DNA of 64,000 nucleotides from positions 124,001-188,000 of the forward strand of contig JAJYUA010000002.1 in NCBI GenBank assembly GCA_021792755.1, given 5' to 3'. A program made the translations under genes and the position numbers. Within the stretch, counting starts at the first letter, position 1; each line of letters opens with the position of its first letter. The notes under the pieces were generated by a model that did not search any database, had not been told where the DNA came from, and saw only the letters and a list, made by a program, of their open reading frames with translations. Below, one piece after another: positions 38,638 to 47,682 of this stretch. This stretch comes from Pseudomonadota bacterium (GTDB lineage Bacteria; Pseudomonadota; Gammaproteobacteria; Steroidobacterales; Steroidobacteraceae).

Positions 38638-40032
38638 ATGACCGTGTGGTACGTGCTCTCCGCCTTCGCGCTCATCCTCATCGCCACGGGGCTGCTCTAC
38701 TGGGTGCTGGTCAACGGCATGTATCGGGAGGATGTGAACGATCTTGGAGACATCCTCCAGAACGCGACGCTGCTGCTGCGAGCTTCAAACGGAGGATCCG
38801 CCGCTTCGCCGGGGTTCGAGCCGACCCGGACCGCAAGATATCGCTCGGATATCTACGTGCGTGTACTGGATGAGGACGGCCGGACGCTGGTCGAGACGCC
38901 GGGGTTGGCCTCACAGCTGCCGGCGCCCACCCAAGCGCAACTGGCGGCGATTCGCTCGCGCCACGGTGTGAGCCGCCAGATCCTCTCGCGGCGCGGCGAG
39001 CCGTTCTTGACGCTGATCGCACCAATTGCCGCGCCGCGAGCGGCAGCCGGGCGCCAATACATGCAAATCGCGATGGACCGGGCACATGATGAATTTCTGC
39101 TGGCCCGCTACCGCGAGCGGCTCTGGCGGATACTCGGCGTGTCGCTGGTGCTGTGCTCGGTCGTAGGGTATCTCATCGCCCGCGGCGGGATGCGCCCGAT
39201 CGAGGGAATCAGTCGCACCGCCGAGCGCATTCGCGCCACGACGCTTCATGAGCGGATCTCGACGGGCGGCCTGCCGGATGAGCTGCGTGGCCTCGCCGAG
39301 ACCTTCAACAGCATGCTTGACCGGCTCGAGCAGTCCTTCCGCCACATCAGTCAGTTCTCCGACGACGTGGCCCACGAGCTGCGCACCCCGATCAACAACC
39401 TGCGCGGTGAGATCGAGGTGGCGCTCGGGAAAGCTCGGTCGGCCGAGGAGTACCGCGAGGTCCTCGGCTCCTGCTTCGAGGAGTGCACGCGCATCTCGCG
39501 GTTGATTCGCACGTTGCTCTTTCTGGCACGCTCGGATACCGCTGCCGATGCCCTGCAGCGCGAGCCGATCGACCTCGGCGAGGAGCTCGCCAAGGTCGGC
39601 GCGTTCTACGAACCGGCGGCGGGAGAGGGCGGCGTGCGGCTGCGTGTCGCGTGCACCGCAGGCCTGCGCGCCGAGCTCGATCGAACGCTTCTGCAGCAGG
39701 CGGTCGGCAATCTGGTCTCGAACGCGCTCGCGCACACGCCCGCTGGCGGGTCGGTCGAGATTGCGGCGAGCGCGCGAGGGCAGGACGTCGTGATTGCTGT
39801 GGCGGATACCGGCTGCGGCATTGCGCAGGAGCACCTGGCGCGCGTCTTCGAGCGGTTCTACCGCATCGAGCAGTCCCGTACCGGCTCGCAGCAGAACGCC
39901 GGTCTGGGATTGGCGGTGGTCAAGAGCATCGTCGGCCGTCACGGCGGACGGGTCGAGATCGAGAGCGCGGTGGGAGAGGGCACGCGCGTCAGCCTCATCC
40001 TGCCGCCGCCGGCCGCCGTCGGCCGAGCGTAG
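38638..40032 (+). CDS. Heavy-metal sensor histidine kinase (CusS/IrlS-like)
   Basis: This is the sensor kinase partner of the preceding regulator, about 464 aa. Two membrane helices (residues 3-23 and about 163-182) bracket a periplasmic domain containing the CusS-type pattern LDEDGRTLVETPG. HAMP follows, then the H-box FSDDVAHELRTPINNLRGEI (His near 246), NLVSNALAHTP, VADTGCGIAQEHLARVFERF and GLGLAVVKSIVGRHGG. The frame is open upstream through the regulator gene, and the only usable starts after the regulator stop are TTG 38632 and ATG 38638. The signal is probably a metal ion such as copper or silver, by family only. Confidence 0.9.
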   Translation: MTVWYVLSAFALILIATGLLYWVLVNGMYREDVNDLGDILQNATLLLRASNGGSAASPGFEPTRTARYRSDIYVRVLDEDGRTLVETPGLASQLPAPTQAQLAAIRSRHGVSRQILSRRGEPFLTLIAPIAAPRAAAGRQYMQIAMDRAHDEFLLARYRERLWRILGVSLVLCSVVGYLIARGGMRPIEGISRTAERIRATTLHERISTGGLPDELRGLAETFNSMLDRLEQSFRHISQFSDDVAHELRTPINNLRGEIEVALGKARSAEEYREVLGSCFEECTRISRLIRTLLFLARSDTAADALQREPIDLGEELAKVGAFYEPAAGEGGVRLRVACTAGLRAELDRTLLQQAVGNLVSNALAHTPAGGSVEIAASARGQDVVIAVADTGCGIAQEHLARVFERFYRIEQSRTGSQQNAGLGLAVVKSIVGRHGGRVEIESAVGEGTRVSLILPPPAAVGRA

Positions 40033-40033
40033 C

Positions 40034-40047
40034 TTACGAAATCGTAA
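40034..40047. promoter_or_regulatory. Palindromic response-regulator box before the efflux genes
   Basis: TTACGAAATCGTAA is a perfect-armed palindrome (TTACGA / TCGTAA around AA), two bases after the kinase stop and 52 bases before the TolC-family gene. The TTAC-N6-GTAA form resembles boxes used by metal-type OmpR regulators. It is the natural site through which the adjacent regulator would switch on the efflux cassette. Confidence 0.6.
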
Positions 40048-40098
40048 TCGGGCCGTCAGCGTCGCGTCACCCGTGCGCGCGTAGGCTCGCGGCACATC

Positions 40099-41466
40099 AT
40101 GGAGATATCATGCCGGGTGGCCAGAGGCGTGGCCGTGCTGCTCGTGCTGGCGCTCGCCGGGTGCGCGACCTATCGGGCTCGTCCGCTGAGACCGGAGGCG
40201 GCCGCGCACGCCCTGACGGCGCGACGCCTCACCAATCCCCGTCTGCTGCGCTTCCTCGCCATCGAGGAGCACCGCTCCGGGCCGCCGCGGTGGGACCTCA
40301 ACACCCTGACCTTGGTGGCGACCTACGAGCGGCCGGACAGGGCGCTCGCCGCCGCGCGATCGGGCGAGGCGAAGGCGGGAGAGATCACCGCGGCGGAACT
40401 GCCCAACCCGACGCTGTCGATCGAGCCGGCCTACGACACGACCCAGACCGTCCCCTCGCCCTGGAAAGTCGGACCGATCATCAGCTTTCTCATCCGCGCG
40501 TTCGGGGTGCGCCCGGCGCTCATCGCCCGGGCGCGCGCGCAGGCGGCGGCGGCCCGTGAGGCGATTGCCGTTGTGGTCTGGAAACTGCGCGGCAAGGTCC
40601 GTTCGGCGCTCATTGCGGTGTGGGCCGCGCAGCGCGCCGAGAAGCTCTCGCTGAAAATGCTGGCCGTGGCGAGCCGATACCAGCGCGCGGTGGCGCAGCG
40701 CTATCGGGCCGGGATGCTCTCGGCTGCGACCCTGACGACGGTGACTCTCGAGCAAGAGCAGGCGCAGCTTGAGGCGGCCGGGATCGAAAGGAGGTTGCGC
40801 CTGGCCTGGACGGGGCTGGCGACGGCCCTCGGCCTACCGGTCGGGGCACTTCAGGGTGTGCGGCTCGATCTCAGGGGTATTTCCCGCCCGAGGCGCCCCG
40901 GCAAGCTCGGTCCGCTCATGCACGCGGCGCTCCTCGGGCGGCCCGATGTCCTCGCCGCCCTTGCGCGCTATCGGGCATCGGAAGCGGCTTTGCGTTTGGC
41001 GATTGCGCGTCAGTATCCGTCGATTAGCATCGGACCGGGCTATCAGTACGACCAGGGCAAAAGCAAGTTCATCCTCGCGCTCTCGCTCCCGCTGCCGATC
41101 CTCAATCAGAACCAGGGTCCCATTGCGCAAGCCCGCGCGGCGCGGCGTGTTGCCGCGGCGCAATTCAAGGCGGCACAGGCGCGGGTGCTGGCGCAGATCG
41201 AGCGGGCGAAGACGGACTGGCGCTGCAGCGTAGCCGAGCTCGCCAGCGCCCGAGAGGTGCGTGCGGCGGCGGCCGACGAGCTGTCTCGACGCCGAACGGA
41301 ATTCGGCGCAGGGCAGATCGGACGGCTTCGCCTGCTTGGAGCCGAGGAGGCGCTGGTGAAGGCCGAGCAGGGGACGCTTGCCGCCTCGGTGCACGAGCGA
41401 GTCGCCCTCGGGGAGCTCGAGGCGGCGCTCTATCACCCTTTTTTGATCGCAGCGGGCAACCGGTGA
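40099..41466 (+). CDS. TolC-family outer membrane efflux lipoprotein (CusC-like)
   Basis: This is the outer-membrane channel of a tripartite RND exporter, 455 aa. The N terminus is a lipoprotein signal with lipobox ALAGCATYR (Cys near residue 21). Two OEP repeats follow with long amphipathic helices: RALAAARSGEAKAGEITAAE then LPNPTLSIEP, and ASEAALRLAIARQYPSISIG then PGYQYDQGKSKFILALSLPL. LPNPTLSIEP and IGPGYQYDQG are typical beta-strand starts. The adaptor gene start overlaps its stop. It is in a cassette with the adaptor and RND pump. Confidence 0.88.
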   Translation: MEISCRVARGVAVLLVLALAGCATYRARPLRPEAAAHALTARRLTNPRLLRFLAIEEHRSGPPRWDLNTLTLVATYERPDRALAAARSGEAKAGEITAAELPNPTLSIEPAYDTTQTVPSPWKVGPIISFLIRAFGVRPALIARARAQAAAAREAIAVVVWKLRGKVRSALIAVWAAQRAEKLSLKMLAVASRYQRAVAQRYRAGMLSAATLTTVTLEQEQAQLEAAGIERRLRLAWTGLATALGLPVGALQGVRLDLRGISRPRRPGKLGPLMHAALLGRPDVLAALARYRASEAALRLAIARQYPSISIGPGYQYDQGKSKFILALSLPLPILNQNQGPIAQARAARRVAAAQFKAAQARVLAQIERAKTDWRCSVAELASAREVRAAAADELSRRRTEFGAGQIGRLRLLGAEEALVKAEQGTLAASVHERVALGELEAALYHPFLIAAGNR

Positions 41467-42470
41467 TGACGAAGAGCGCATTGCAATGGGGGTTCGCGGC
41501 CTTGGCGGCGCTGAGCGTGGTGCGCGGGGCGGTGGCCGCCGGGCTCGCCCCCGTCATGCTCGGGCCCCAAGCGTTGGCGGCGGAGCAGATCCGCACGACC
41601 CGCCTGAAACGCCTGACGTCGGCGCCCCGAATATCCGCATATGGCATCGTGCTCGGTCCGGGACCGTTGGTGAGGCTCGCATCGCAGGTCATTGCCGCTC
41701 GCGGCGCGGTGGCTGCTGCGCGCGCCGAGGCGGCCCTGGCGCGAAGCGAAGCTCTGCGCGCGACCGGCCTTTACCATGCCCGCCACAATATCTCCCAGGC
41801 GGCGCTGCAGCGCGCTCGCTCGGTGCTCGAGGTCGCCGAGGCGCGGCAGGCGACAGCACGCGCGGAGCTTGTGCAGTGGAAGACGCGGATGCTCGCGCGC
41901 TGGGGTCCCAGACTCTGCGCCGCCGCGCTCGCGGCGAGCGCGCCCTTGCCCGAGCTCGAGAGCGGCGCTGCGGCGCTCGTCGAGGTGAGCCTGCCTCTCG
42001 GCCAGACGCTCGGGAATCCGCCCGCGATGGCCTTGGCCACGACGCCCGACGGCGGGAAGGTCCCGCTGCGTTTCATCAGCCGCGCGCCGCGTGTTGCCGC
42101 CGGGGTCGCAGGAGAGAGTGTGTTCTACCTGATGCCCGCGGAGATCTCGGCGCCGATCGGCACTGAGGTGATCGCGGCTCTCACGACCGCGCCGAGAGAA
42201 GCGGGCGTTCTGGTGCCCCGCTCGGCCGTGGTGTGGCATCAAGGCGAGCCGCTCGTGTTCCGCGAGACCGCCCCGGACTCCTTCGCGCCCGTTGCGGTTC
42301 GCAGCTCCTTCATCTCGGGCGAGGGATACTTCGTGCCGCAGGGTGCGGGCGCGCGGCTGCATCCAGGCGACCGCATCGTCACCGGCGGGGCCGCGCTGCT
42401 GTATTCGGCGGCCATGCAAGCCGCTGCCCGCGGCCAACGCCCCACGGGCGGGCAAGGCCGATCACGATGA
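41466..42470 (+). CDS. Atypical periplasmic adaptor of the RND exporter
   Basis: This is the periplasmic adaptor linking the TolC-like channel and the RND pump, 334 aa with a signal peptide (ALQWGFAALAALSVVRGAVA). After a short strand (RISAYGIVLGPGPLVRLASQ) the chain goes straight into a helical hairpin (AAARAEAALARSEALRATGL, then NISQAALQRARSVLEVAEAR). C-terminal beta domains follow (VLVPRSAVVWHQGEPLVFRE, then LHPGDRIVTGGAALLYSA). The usual lipoyl half-motifs before and after the hairpin are not apparent, so the barrel-sandwich domain seems reduced. The ATG at 41466 overlaps the preceding stop (TGATG). Confidence 0.82.
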   Translation: MTKSALQWGFAALAALSVVRGAVAAGLAPVMLGPQALAAEQIRTTRLKRLTSAPRISAYGIVLGPGPLVRLASQVIAARGAVAAARAEAALARSEALRATGLYHARHNISQAALQRARSVLEVAEARQATARAELVQWKTRMLARWGPRLCAAALAASAPLPELESGAAALVEVSLPLGQTLGNPPAMALATTPDGGKVPLRFISRAPRVAAGVAGESVFYLMPAEISAPIGTEVIAALTTAPREAGVLVPRSAVVWHQGEPLVFRETAPDSFAPVAVRSSFISGEGYFVPQGAGARLHPGDRIVTGGAALLYSAAMQAAARGQRPTGGQGRSR

Positions 42471-42489
42471 GGATCGAGGCATCGGGTTG

Positions 42490-45400
42490 ATGCGTGCCGT
42501 CCTCGAATTCTGTCTGCGCTTCCGCTGGCTCGTCCTGCTCGCGGCCCTTGCACTCGCCCTGCTCGGGCTGCTGGCGGTGCTGCACGCGCCATATGACGTG
42601 TTTCCCGAGTTTGCCCCGCCCACAATCACCGTCGTCACCAATGTCGAGGGCCTCGCGCCCCGCCAGATCGAGGCATTGATCACGACGCCGGTCGAGGACG
42701 CCGTCAACGGCATCCCTGGGCTCTCGAGCCTGCGCTCGCAGTCGATGGAGGGGTTGTCGGTGGTCACCGCGGTGTTTCATGACCGCACCAATGTCTACCT
42801 CGACCAGCAGCTCGTGGCGCAGCGGTTGGAATCACTCGCCTCGACGCTGCCGCCCGGCGCCAGGCCGGTCATCGCGCCGCTTCAATCCTCCACCGGCGTC
42901 GCGCTCTCGATCGGCTTGACCGCGTCCAGGCTCTCCTTGATGCAGCTCACCGAGATCGCGCGGTGGACGATCCGTCCGGCACTGCTCGCGGTGCCGGGAG
43001 TCTCGAAGGTGGTGATCTTCGGATCCCGGCCCGAGCAGCTGCAGGTTCAATTTGATCCGGCCAAGCTGATTGCACTGCACGCCGGGCTCAATCAGCTCAC
43101 CGCGGCCGCCGCGGGCGCGAGCGGCGTTCGAGGCGCCGGGGTCGTGAACACTGCGAACCAGCAGCTGTTCCTGATGAGCCACGGTCAGGCGACGACCCCG
43201 GGTGCCCTCGCGGCGAGCCTGTTTCTGCGCCGGGATCATCGCACCATCACCCTGGGCGAGGTGGCGCGGGTGGTGGAGGGGTCCCCACCACCGATCGGCA
43301 GCGCGCGGGTGGGTACGAAGCCGGGCCTGGTGCTCGTCATCGGGTCGCAGTACGGTGCCAATACGCTCACGGTGACACGGGGCCTGGATCACGCCCTGGC
43401 GGCTCTCGGGCCGCTCCTGAGGCGGGACGGGATAACGGTCCAGCCGAACGGATTGCGGCCGGCCACCTTCATCGATACCGCGCTGCGTGACGTGCGCAAT
43501 TCCCTCGGCATCGGCGGCGTGCTCATTTTCGTGGTGCTGTACTTCGCGCTGCGAAACTGGCGCACCGCCGTGGTCTCCTTCCTCGCCATTCCGCTTTCCT
43601 TGCTTGCCGCCGCGCTGATCTTGACACGGTTGGGCTTCAGCCTGAATGCACTTTCCCTGGGCGGGCTCGCGATCGCGCTCGGCGAGGTGGTCGACGATGC
43701 GGTCGTGGGTGTCGAGAATATCCATCGCCGATTGCGCGAGAACCGCAGTCTCTCTCAGCCGCGAAGCGTGCCGCTGGTGGTGCTTCGTGCGACGCTCGAA
43801 GTGCGCAAGGCGGTGATCTTCGCGACCTTTTCCGTCGTTCTCATTTTTCTGCCGGTGCTGTATCTGAGCGGGGTCGCCGGGCGGCTGTTTCGGCCGCTGG
43901 CGTTGGCCTATATCTTCGCCATTCTCTCCTCTCTCGCCGTGGCCCTCACCGTCACGCCGGCACTGGGGCTCGTGCTGCTCGGCCGTGCGCCGCTCGATCC
44001 CGCCGATCCGCCGCTGCTTGCGCGGGGTAAGCGGCTCTACAGCCGCATGCTCGCCTTCGTCGATCGCCATCCTCGAGCGATATTCGCGGCAGTGATCGTC
44101 CTCGTGATCGGCAGCCTGGCCAGTGTGCCGCTCCTGCGTACGCGTTTCCTGCCGCAGTTCAACGAAAATGACCTGATCGTTCATTTCGAGACCGCAGCGG
44201 GAACTTCGCTCGCGGCCACGACGCAGGTGGGTGAGCGGGCGATCCGTATCATAAGACGATTGCCGCAGGTCGCGCATGTGGTGATGCACACCGGGCGGGC
44301 GCACCTGTCAAACGGCAACGCGCTCACCAACAAGGCGGAGATCGACGTGGGGCTGAGCGCGCAAGGCAATGCCGACAGCGCGGCGGCCGAGCGCAGCATC
44401 CTCGCGGCGGTAAGAGGAGGGCCGGGCGTGCGCTGGTGGGCGAACACCTTTCTCACCGAGCGCATTCACGAGACGATCTCCGGCGTGACCGCTCCGGTGG
44501 TGGTCACGATCTTCGGGCGTCACCTTGCTGCACTGAACGGGGATGCGAGACGCGTTGCGGCGGCGCTCAGGCAGGTTCGGGGCGCCGCGGGTGTGCGCAT
44601 TCAGGCGCCTGCGGGCGCGCCTGAACTGTCCATCCGGCTGAACCGTGCGGCACTGACTCGCTACGGCTTTACCGCCGGAGAGGTCCTGCGCGCCATCGAG
44701 ACGAGCTACCGCGGGCTTACGGTCGGTCGGGTATACACGGCCGGACGATCCTTCCCGATTGTCGTGGTATTGCCGCCGTCGATGCGCGCCGATCCGTCGC
44801 AGATCGGCGCGGTTCCCCTGGTGAGCCCCACGAACCTGGTCGTGCCCCTCTCGGCGCTCGCTCGCATTCGCGAGCGGTCGGGGCAGTCCGTCATCCTGCA
44901 CCGCGGCGCGCAGCGTGTGCAGATCGTCACGGCGAATGTCACGGACGGCGCCGGGCGGTTCGTCTCGATGGCGCGTCGGCGGCTCGCGAGGGTGTCGTTG
45001 GCGCGCGGTGACTACCTGCGCGTCGGCGGCACTGCCACCGCCTCGAGGCGGGCGCGACTGCAGTTGTTGCTCGATTCCATCGTGGCGCTCGCGGCGATCC
45101 TCGCCCTTCTCGTCATCGCTTTGCGCGATGCGCGCACCGTCGGTCTGCTCACGGTGAACCTGCCATTCGCGCTCGTCGGCGGCATCGCCGCCATCTGGGT
45201 TGCAAGTCTTCCGGTCTCGCTGGGCGCGGCGGTCGGGTTCGTCACCGTGTTCGGGATCACGTTGCGAAATGCAATCATGCTGCTGTCACATTATCGCGCG
45301 CTGGTGCTCGAGGAGGGCAGGCCCTGGAATCGGGAGACGGCCGAGCTCGGCGCGATGCACCGTCTGGCGCCGATCCTCATGACGGCCTCGGTGACCGCGC

Positions 45401-45609
45401 TCGGCCTGCTGCCGTTGGCCGTACGCCCGCATCTGGCGGGACAGGAGATCGAGGGTCCGATGGCCATTGTGGTCCTTGGGGGGTTGGTCAGCTCGACCGC
45501 GCTCACGCTGCTCGTGCTGCCGACGCTGGCGCTTCGTTTCGCCCGGTTCGAGGCAAGGAACGCGTGGGAAGGGACGCCGGAGATCTCAGGGGAAGGGTCC
45601 GTCCTTTGA
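42490..45609 (+). CDS. RND efflux pump, CusA/CzcA-like (HME) family
   Basis: This is a proton-driven inner-membrane exporter of 1039 aa with the two-fold RND architecture of twelve helices. The N terminus and first porter loop (FPEFAPPTITVVTNVEGLAP, then QIEALITTPVEDAVNGIPGL) are of the heavy-metal RND group. The TM4 proton-relay segment reads LGEVVDDAVVGVEN (about residues 397-410), with adjacent Asp-Asp and a downstream Glu rather than the CzcA DFGxIVDGAVVMVEN form. That makes the metal class uncertain. TM12 ends LVLPTLALRFA. It is the last gene of the regulator-kinase-TolC-adaptor-pump cassette. Confidence 0.9.
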   Translation: MRAVLEFCLRFRWLVLLAALALALLGLLAVLHAPYDVFPEFAPPTITVVTNVEGLAPRQIEALITTPVEDAVNGIPGLSSLRSQSMEGLSVVTAVFHDRTNVYLDQQLVAQRLESLASTLPPGARPVIAPLQSSTGVALSIGLTASRLSLMQLTEIARWTIRPALLAVPGVSKVVIFGSRPEQLQVQFDPAKLIALHAGLNQLTAAAAGASGVRGAGVVNTANQQLFLMSHGQATTPGALAASLFLRRDHRTITLGEVARVVEGSPPPIGSARVGTKPGLVLVIGSQYGANTLTVTRGLDHALAALGPLLRRDGITVQPNGLRPATFIDTALRDVRNSLGIGGVLIFVVLYFALRNWRTAVVSFLAIPLSLLAAALILTRLGFSLNALSLGGLAIALGEVVDDAVVGVENIHRRLRENRSLSQPRSVPLVVLRATLEVRKAVIFATFSVVLIFLPVLYLSGVAGRLFRPLALAYIFAILSSLAVALTVTPALGLVLLGRAPLDPADPPLLARGKRLYSRMLAFVDRHPRAIFAAVIVLVIGSLASVPLLRTRFLPQFNENDLIVHFETAAGTSLAATTQVGERAIRIIRRLPQVAHVVMHTGRAHLSNGNALTNKAEIDVGLSAQGNADSAAAERSILAAVRGGPGVRWWANTFLTERIHETISGVTAPVVVTIFGRHLAALNGDARRVAAALRQVRGAAGVRIQAPAGAPELSIRLNRAALTRYGFTAGEVLRAIETSYRGLTVGRVYTAGRSFPIVVVLPPSMRADPSQIGAVPLVSPTNLVVPLSALARIRERSGQSVILHRGAQRVQIVTANVTDGAGRFVSMARRRLARVSLARGDYLRVGGTATASRRARLQLLLDSIVALAAILALLVIALRDARTVGLLTVNLPFALVGGIAAIWVASLPVSLGAAVGFVTVFGITLRNAIMLLSHYRALVLEEGRPWNRETAELGAMHRLAPILMTASVTALGLLPLAVRPHLAGQEIEGPMAIVVLGGLVSSTALTLLVLPTLALRFARFEARNAWEGTPEISGEGSVL

Positions 45610-45923
45610 CTGCAGGCGCGGGGGATCGATGTCTCGGAACTGAGGGCGGTGCGCGGGGGTGCGTTGGGCGAAGGCGTGAGTTTCCCCGCCGCGCGCCAAG
45701 CGTGCCGTCGGCTCGCGCGAGGCATGACATTGCGCATGGCGCTCGGCCCATTCGCCGCTGCTCGGCGCTCGCCGTACCGAACTGATCTTGTCGCAGGTAC
45801 GATGGGTTGCCGCGACATCGGTGTCGCGTCGGGAACGCGCGCTCGGGCCGGCCGCCGTCGGCGCAGCGCGGCCGCCTGCGCCTGCAGATGGACGGTTGAA
45901 GTCCGTGGTTGCCCGGTGCGCCG
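45610..45923. other. Spacer between RND pump and MFS gene
   Basis: No gene is supported in these 314 bases between convergent transcription units. Open frames here lack motifs, and no clear terminator hairpin with a T-run was seen. Confidence 0.5.
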
Positions 45924-47243
45924 CTAGTCCGGCAGCGCCGGCTCGGCAAGCGGTGAGGCACGAGGGGCAAACAGCCAGCGGCGCAGACCGACTGCGAGCA
46001 GGATGCAGGCCGCGAGCCGCAGGCCGGCGTCCATCACGAAGCTGCCGACGAGACCGCCCCGGTCATAGCCCCAGCCGTCGAGGATGCCGTTATAGATGAT
46101 CGGTAGGTTCATCGAGGCGATAAGCAGCGTGAACAGCGTCGCGGCGAGCGGATTGCCGGGGCCGATGATCTGAAAGGCGATGCCGAATGCGGCCGTGAAG
46201 GCGAGCGCCTGGAAGATGATCTCACCGGTAAACACGACCCCGAAGGTCCACGGCGCCCGCGGCAGCAACAGGGTGCCGAGCGTGAATATCGCACCCGCGA
46301 TGCCGATGAGCAGATACAGCGGCCGCAGCTCTATCCTGCGCGCCAGGCGCGGCACCAGGAAGCTGCCGCCGAGGCCCGCCACGATCGAGCCGATACCGGC
46401 GAACAGGCTCACGGTCGAGGCGTTGGCGTGGTAGTCCTTGCCGAGGCCCCCGAGCACGTTGGTGAGGGAAAACGACGCGGCCGGCAGAACGAACAGGGCG
46501 AGCCCAATGAGCACGTCACGGCGGCGCAGGAGGTCAAGGATGGCCCGCCCGAAGCGTCCGAAGCTTTCGCTGGCAAGCAGCTTGTCGGGCGCCGATGCGG
46601 GGATGAACGGGAAGAGCAGCGTCGGCAGGAGCATGGCGAGCAGCATGAATGCCGCCCCGAGGGCCGGCGGAGAGTGCAGAATGAGCGGCCCGCCCGCCAC
46701 GATGATGACGCCGCTCGAGCCGACATTCGCGATGTTGAACCAGGTGCCGAGCCGACTGTCTTCCTCGGGACTGATGAGGCTGCCCATCCAGCCCCCGACC
46801 GACCCCTGATAGAAGGCGGCGGAGAGATAGCCGATGAGCATGACGAGCTCCACCGTGCCGAGCTCGCCGTGGTGCAGCACGGTAACGGCCACGGCGATCG
46901 CGGCAATCACCCCGAAAAGAAGCGCATACGTGCGTCTGCGCAAGCGCACATCGAGCATGGGCGAGAAAATGAAAGCCCAGAATCCCGGTGAGATGATGGC
47001 CGCGGTGATCGCGGCGATGTGCCCGCCGGGGACACCCTCGGCGGCGAGCATCTGCGGCAGGGTGACCACCGCAAAGCCGTTCATCATGCCGAACGTGGCA
47101 TTGGTGAGTCCCATCACCCAGATCGGCGGATGCGGGCGCGCCACGGCGCGGGGGGCAGTCAAGGCAGCCCCAAGCGCCAGGCCCGGTCCGGCGCGATCCT
47201 GCCCGGGCGAGGGTCTGGAGGCAGGCCTGCCGTCACGATCCAC
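45924..47243 (-). CDS. MFS transporter, AmpG/PAT-like
   Basis: This is a twelve-helix major facilitator protein of up to 439 aa. The segments IWVMGLTNATFGMMNGFAVV, GFWAFIFSPMLDVRLRRRTY and LIGYLSAAFYQGSVGGWMGS resemble the AmpG/acetyl-CoA-transporter (PAT) branch, which in gammaproteobacteria imports muropeptides. AmpG identity itself is not certain. The listed start is GTG at 47243; a start nearer residue 35 (before PPIWVMGLTN) is equally plausible because the first 35 residues are Arg/Pro/Gly-rich. It is convergent with the efflux cassette. Confidence 0.82.
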   Translation of the reverse strand: MDRDGRPASRPSPGQDRAGPGLALGAALTAPRAVARPHPPIWVMGLTNATFGMMNGFAVVTLPQMLAAEGVPGGHIAAITAAIISPGFWAFIFSPMLDVRLRRRTYALLFGVIAAIAVAVTVLHHGELGTVELVMLIGYLSAAFYQGSVGGWMGSLISPEEDSRLGTWFNIANVGSSGVIIVAGGPLILHSPPALGAAFMLLAMLLPTLLFPFIPASAPDKLLASESFGRFGRAILDLLRRRDVLIGLALFVLPAASFSLTNVLGGLGKDYHANASTVSLFAGIGSIVAGLGGSFLVPRLARRIELRPLYLLIGIAGAIFTLGTLLLPRAPWTFGVVFTGEIIFQALAFTAAFGIAFQIIGPGNPLAATLFTLLIASMNLPIIYNGILDGWGYDRGGLVGSFVMDAGLRLAACILLAVGLRRWLFAPRASPLAEPALPD

Positions 47244-47682
47244 AGCCGGCTCGGGGGCGGTTTTTGATGCGTGCGAAGCAATCGAGCACCTCCGGTGCCC
47301 GGGGCCCGGGAAGCGATTGGACGTCGTTGAAGGTACATTCGGCCGTATTCACAGGTTGAGCGCTCGGGCCGCTCAAAATTATAGCCGATCGCCGCCGCGG
47401 AGTCGCAGCTCGCCCCGCGCGCCGCGGCGGCCGTTGCGCGCCGCGGCTATCCGCCACCGATGATCGACCCGAAGGCATCGCCCCTGGCGGCGCTTCAGGC
47501 ATGCAACGCTCTGCCTGACTGGGCGCTGCGCAAGCGCCGGCGGGAACCCGGGCGCAGGCGCACGCTCAGGCACGCGGCCGCGCACGGTGCGATCGGGCCG
47601 GCGCGCCGGCTCATCGGGCTCGCCTTCGGGGGCGCGAAACAGTGCCTGTCCAAGCGCGCCGCTGCGCCAGTGCGGTCCGCGC
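47244..47682. other. Spacer between MFS gene and rhtA-like gene
   Basis: No supported gene in about 440 bases. The region must hold the promoter of the MFS gene (reverse). Open frames on both strands are arginine-rich shadows. Confidence 0.5.

Noticed and set aside
31172-45609. Attachment-site repeat of the tRNA-Gly 3' end
   Set aside because: Looked for by eye and not found, and no integrase gene is present, so an integrative element is not claimed as a feature.
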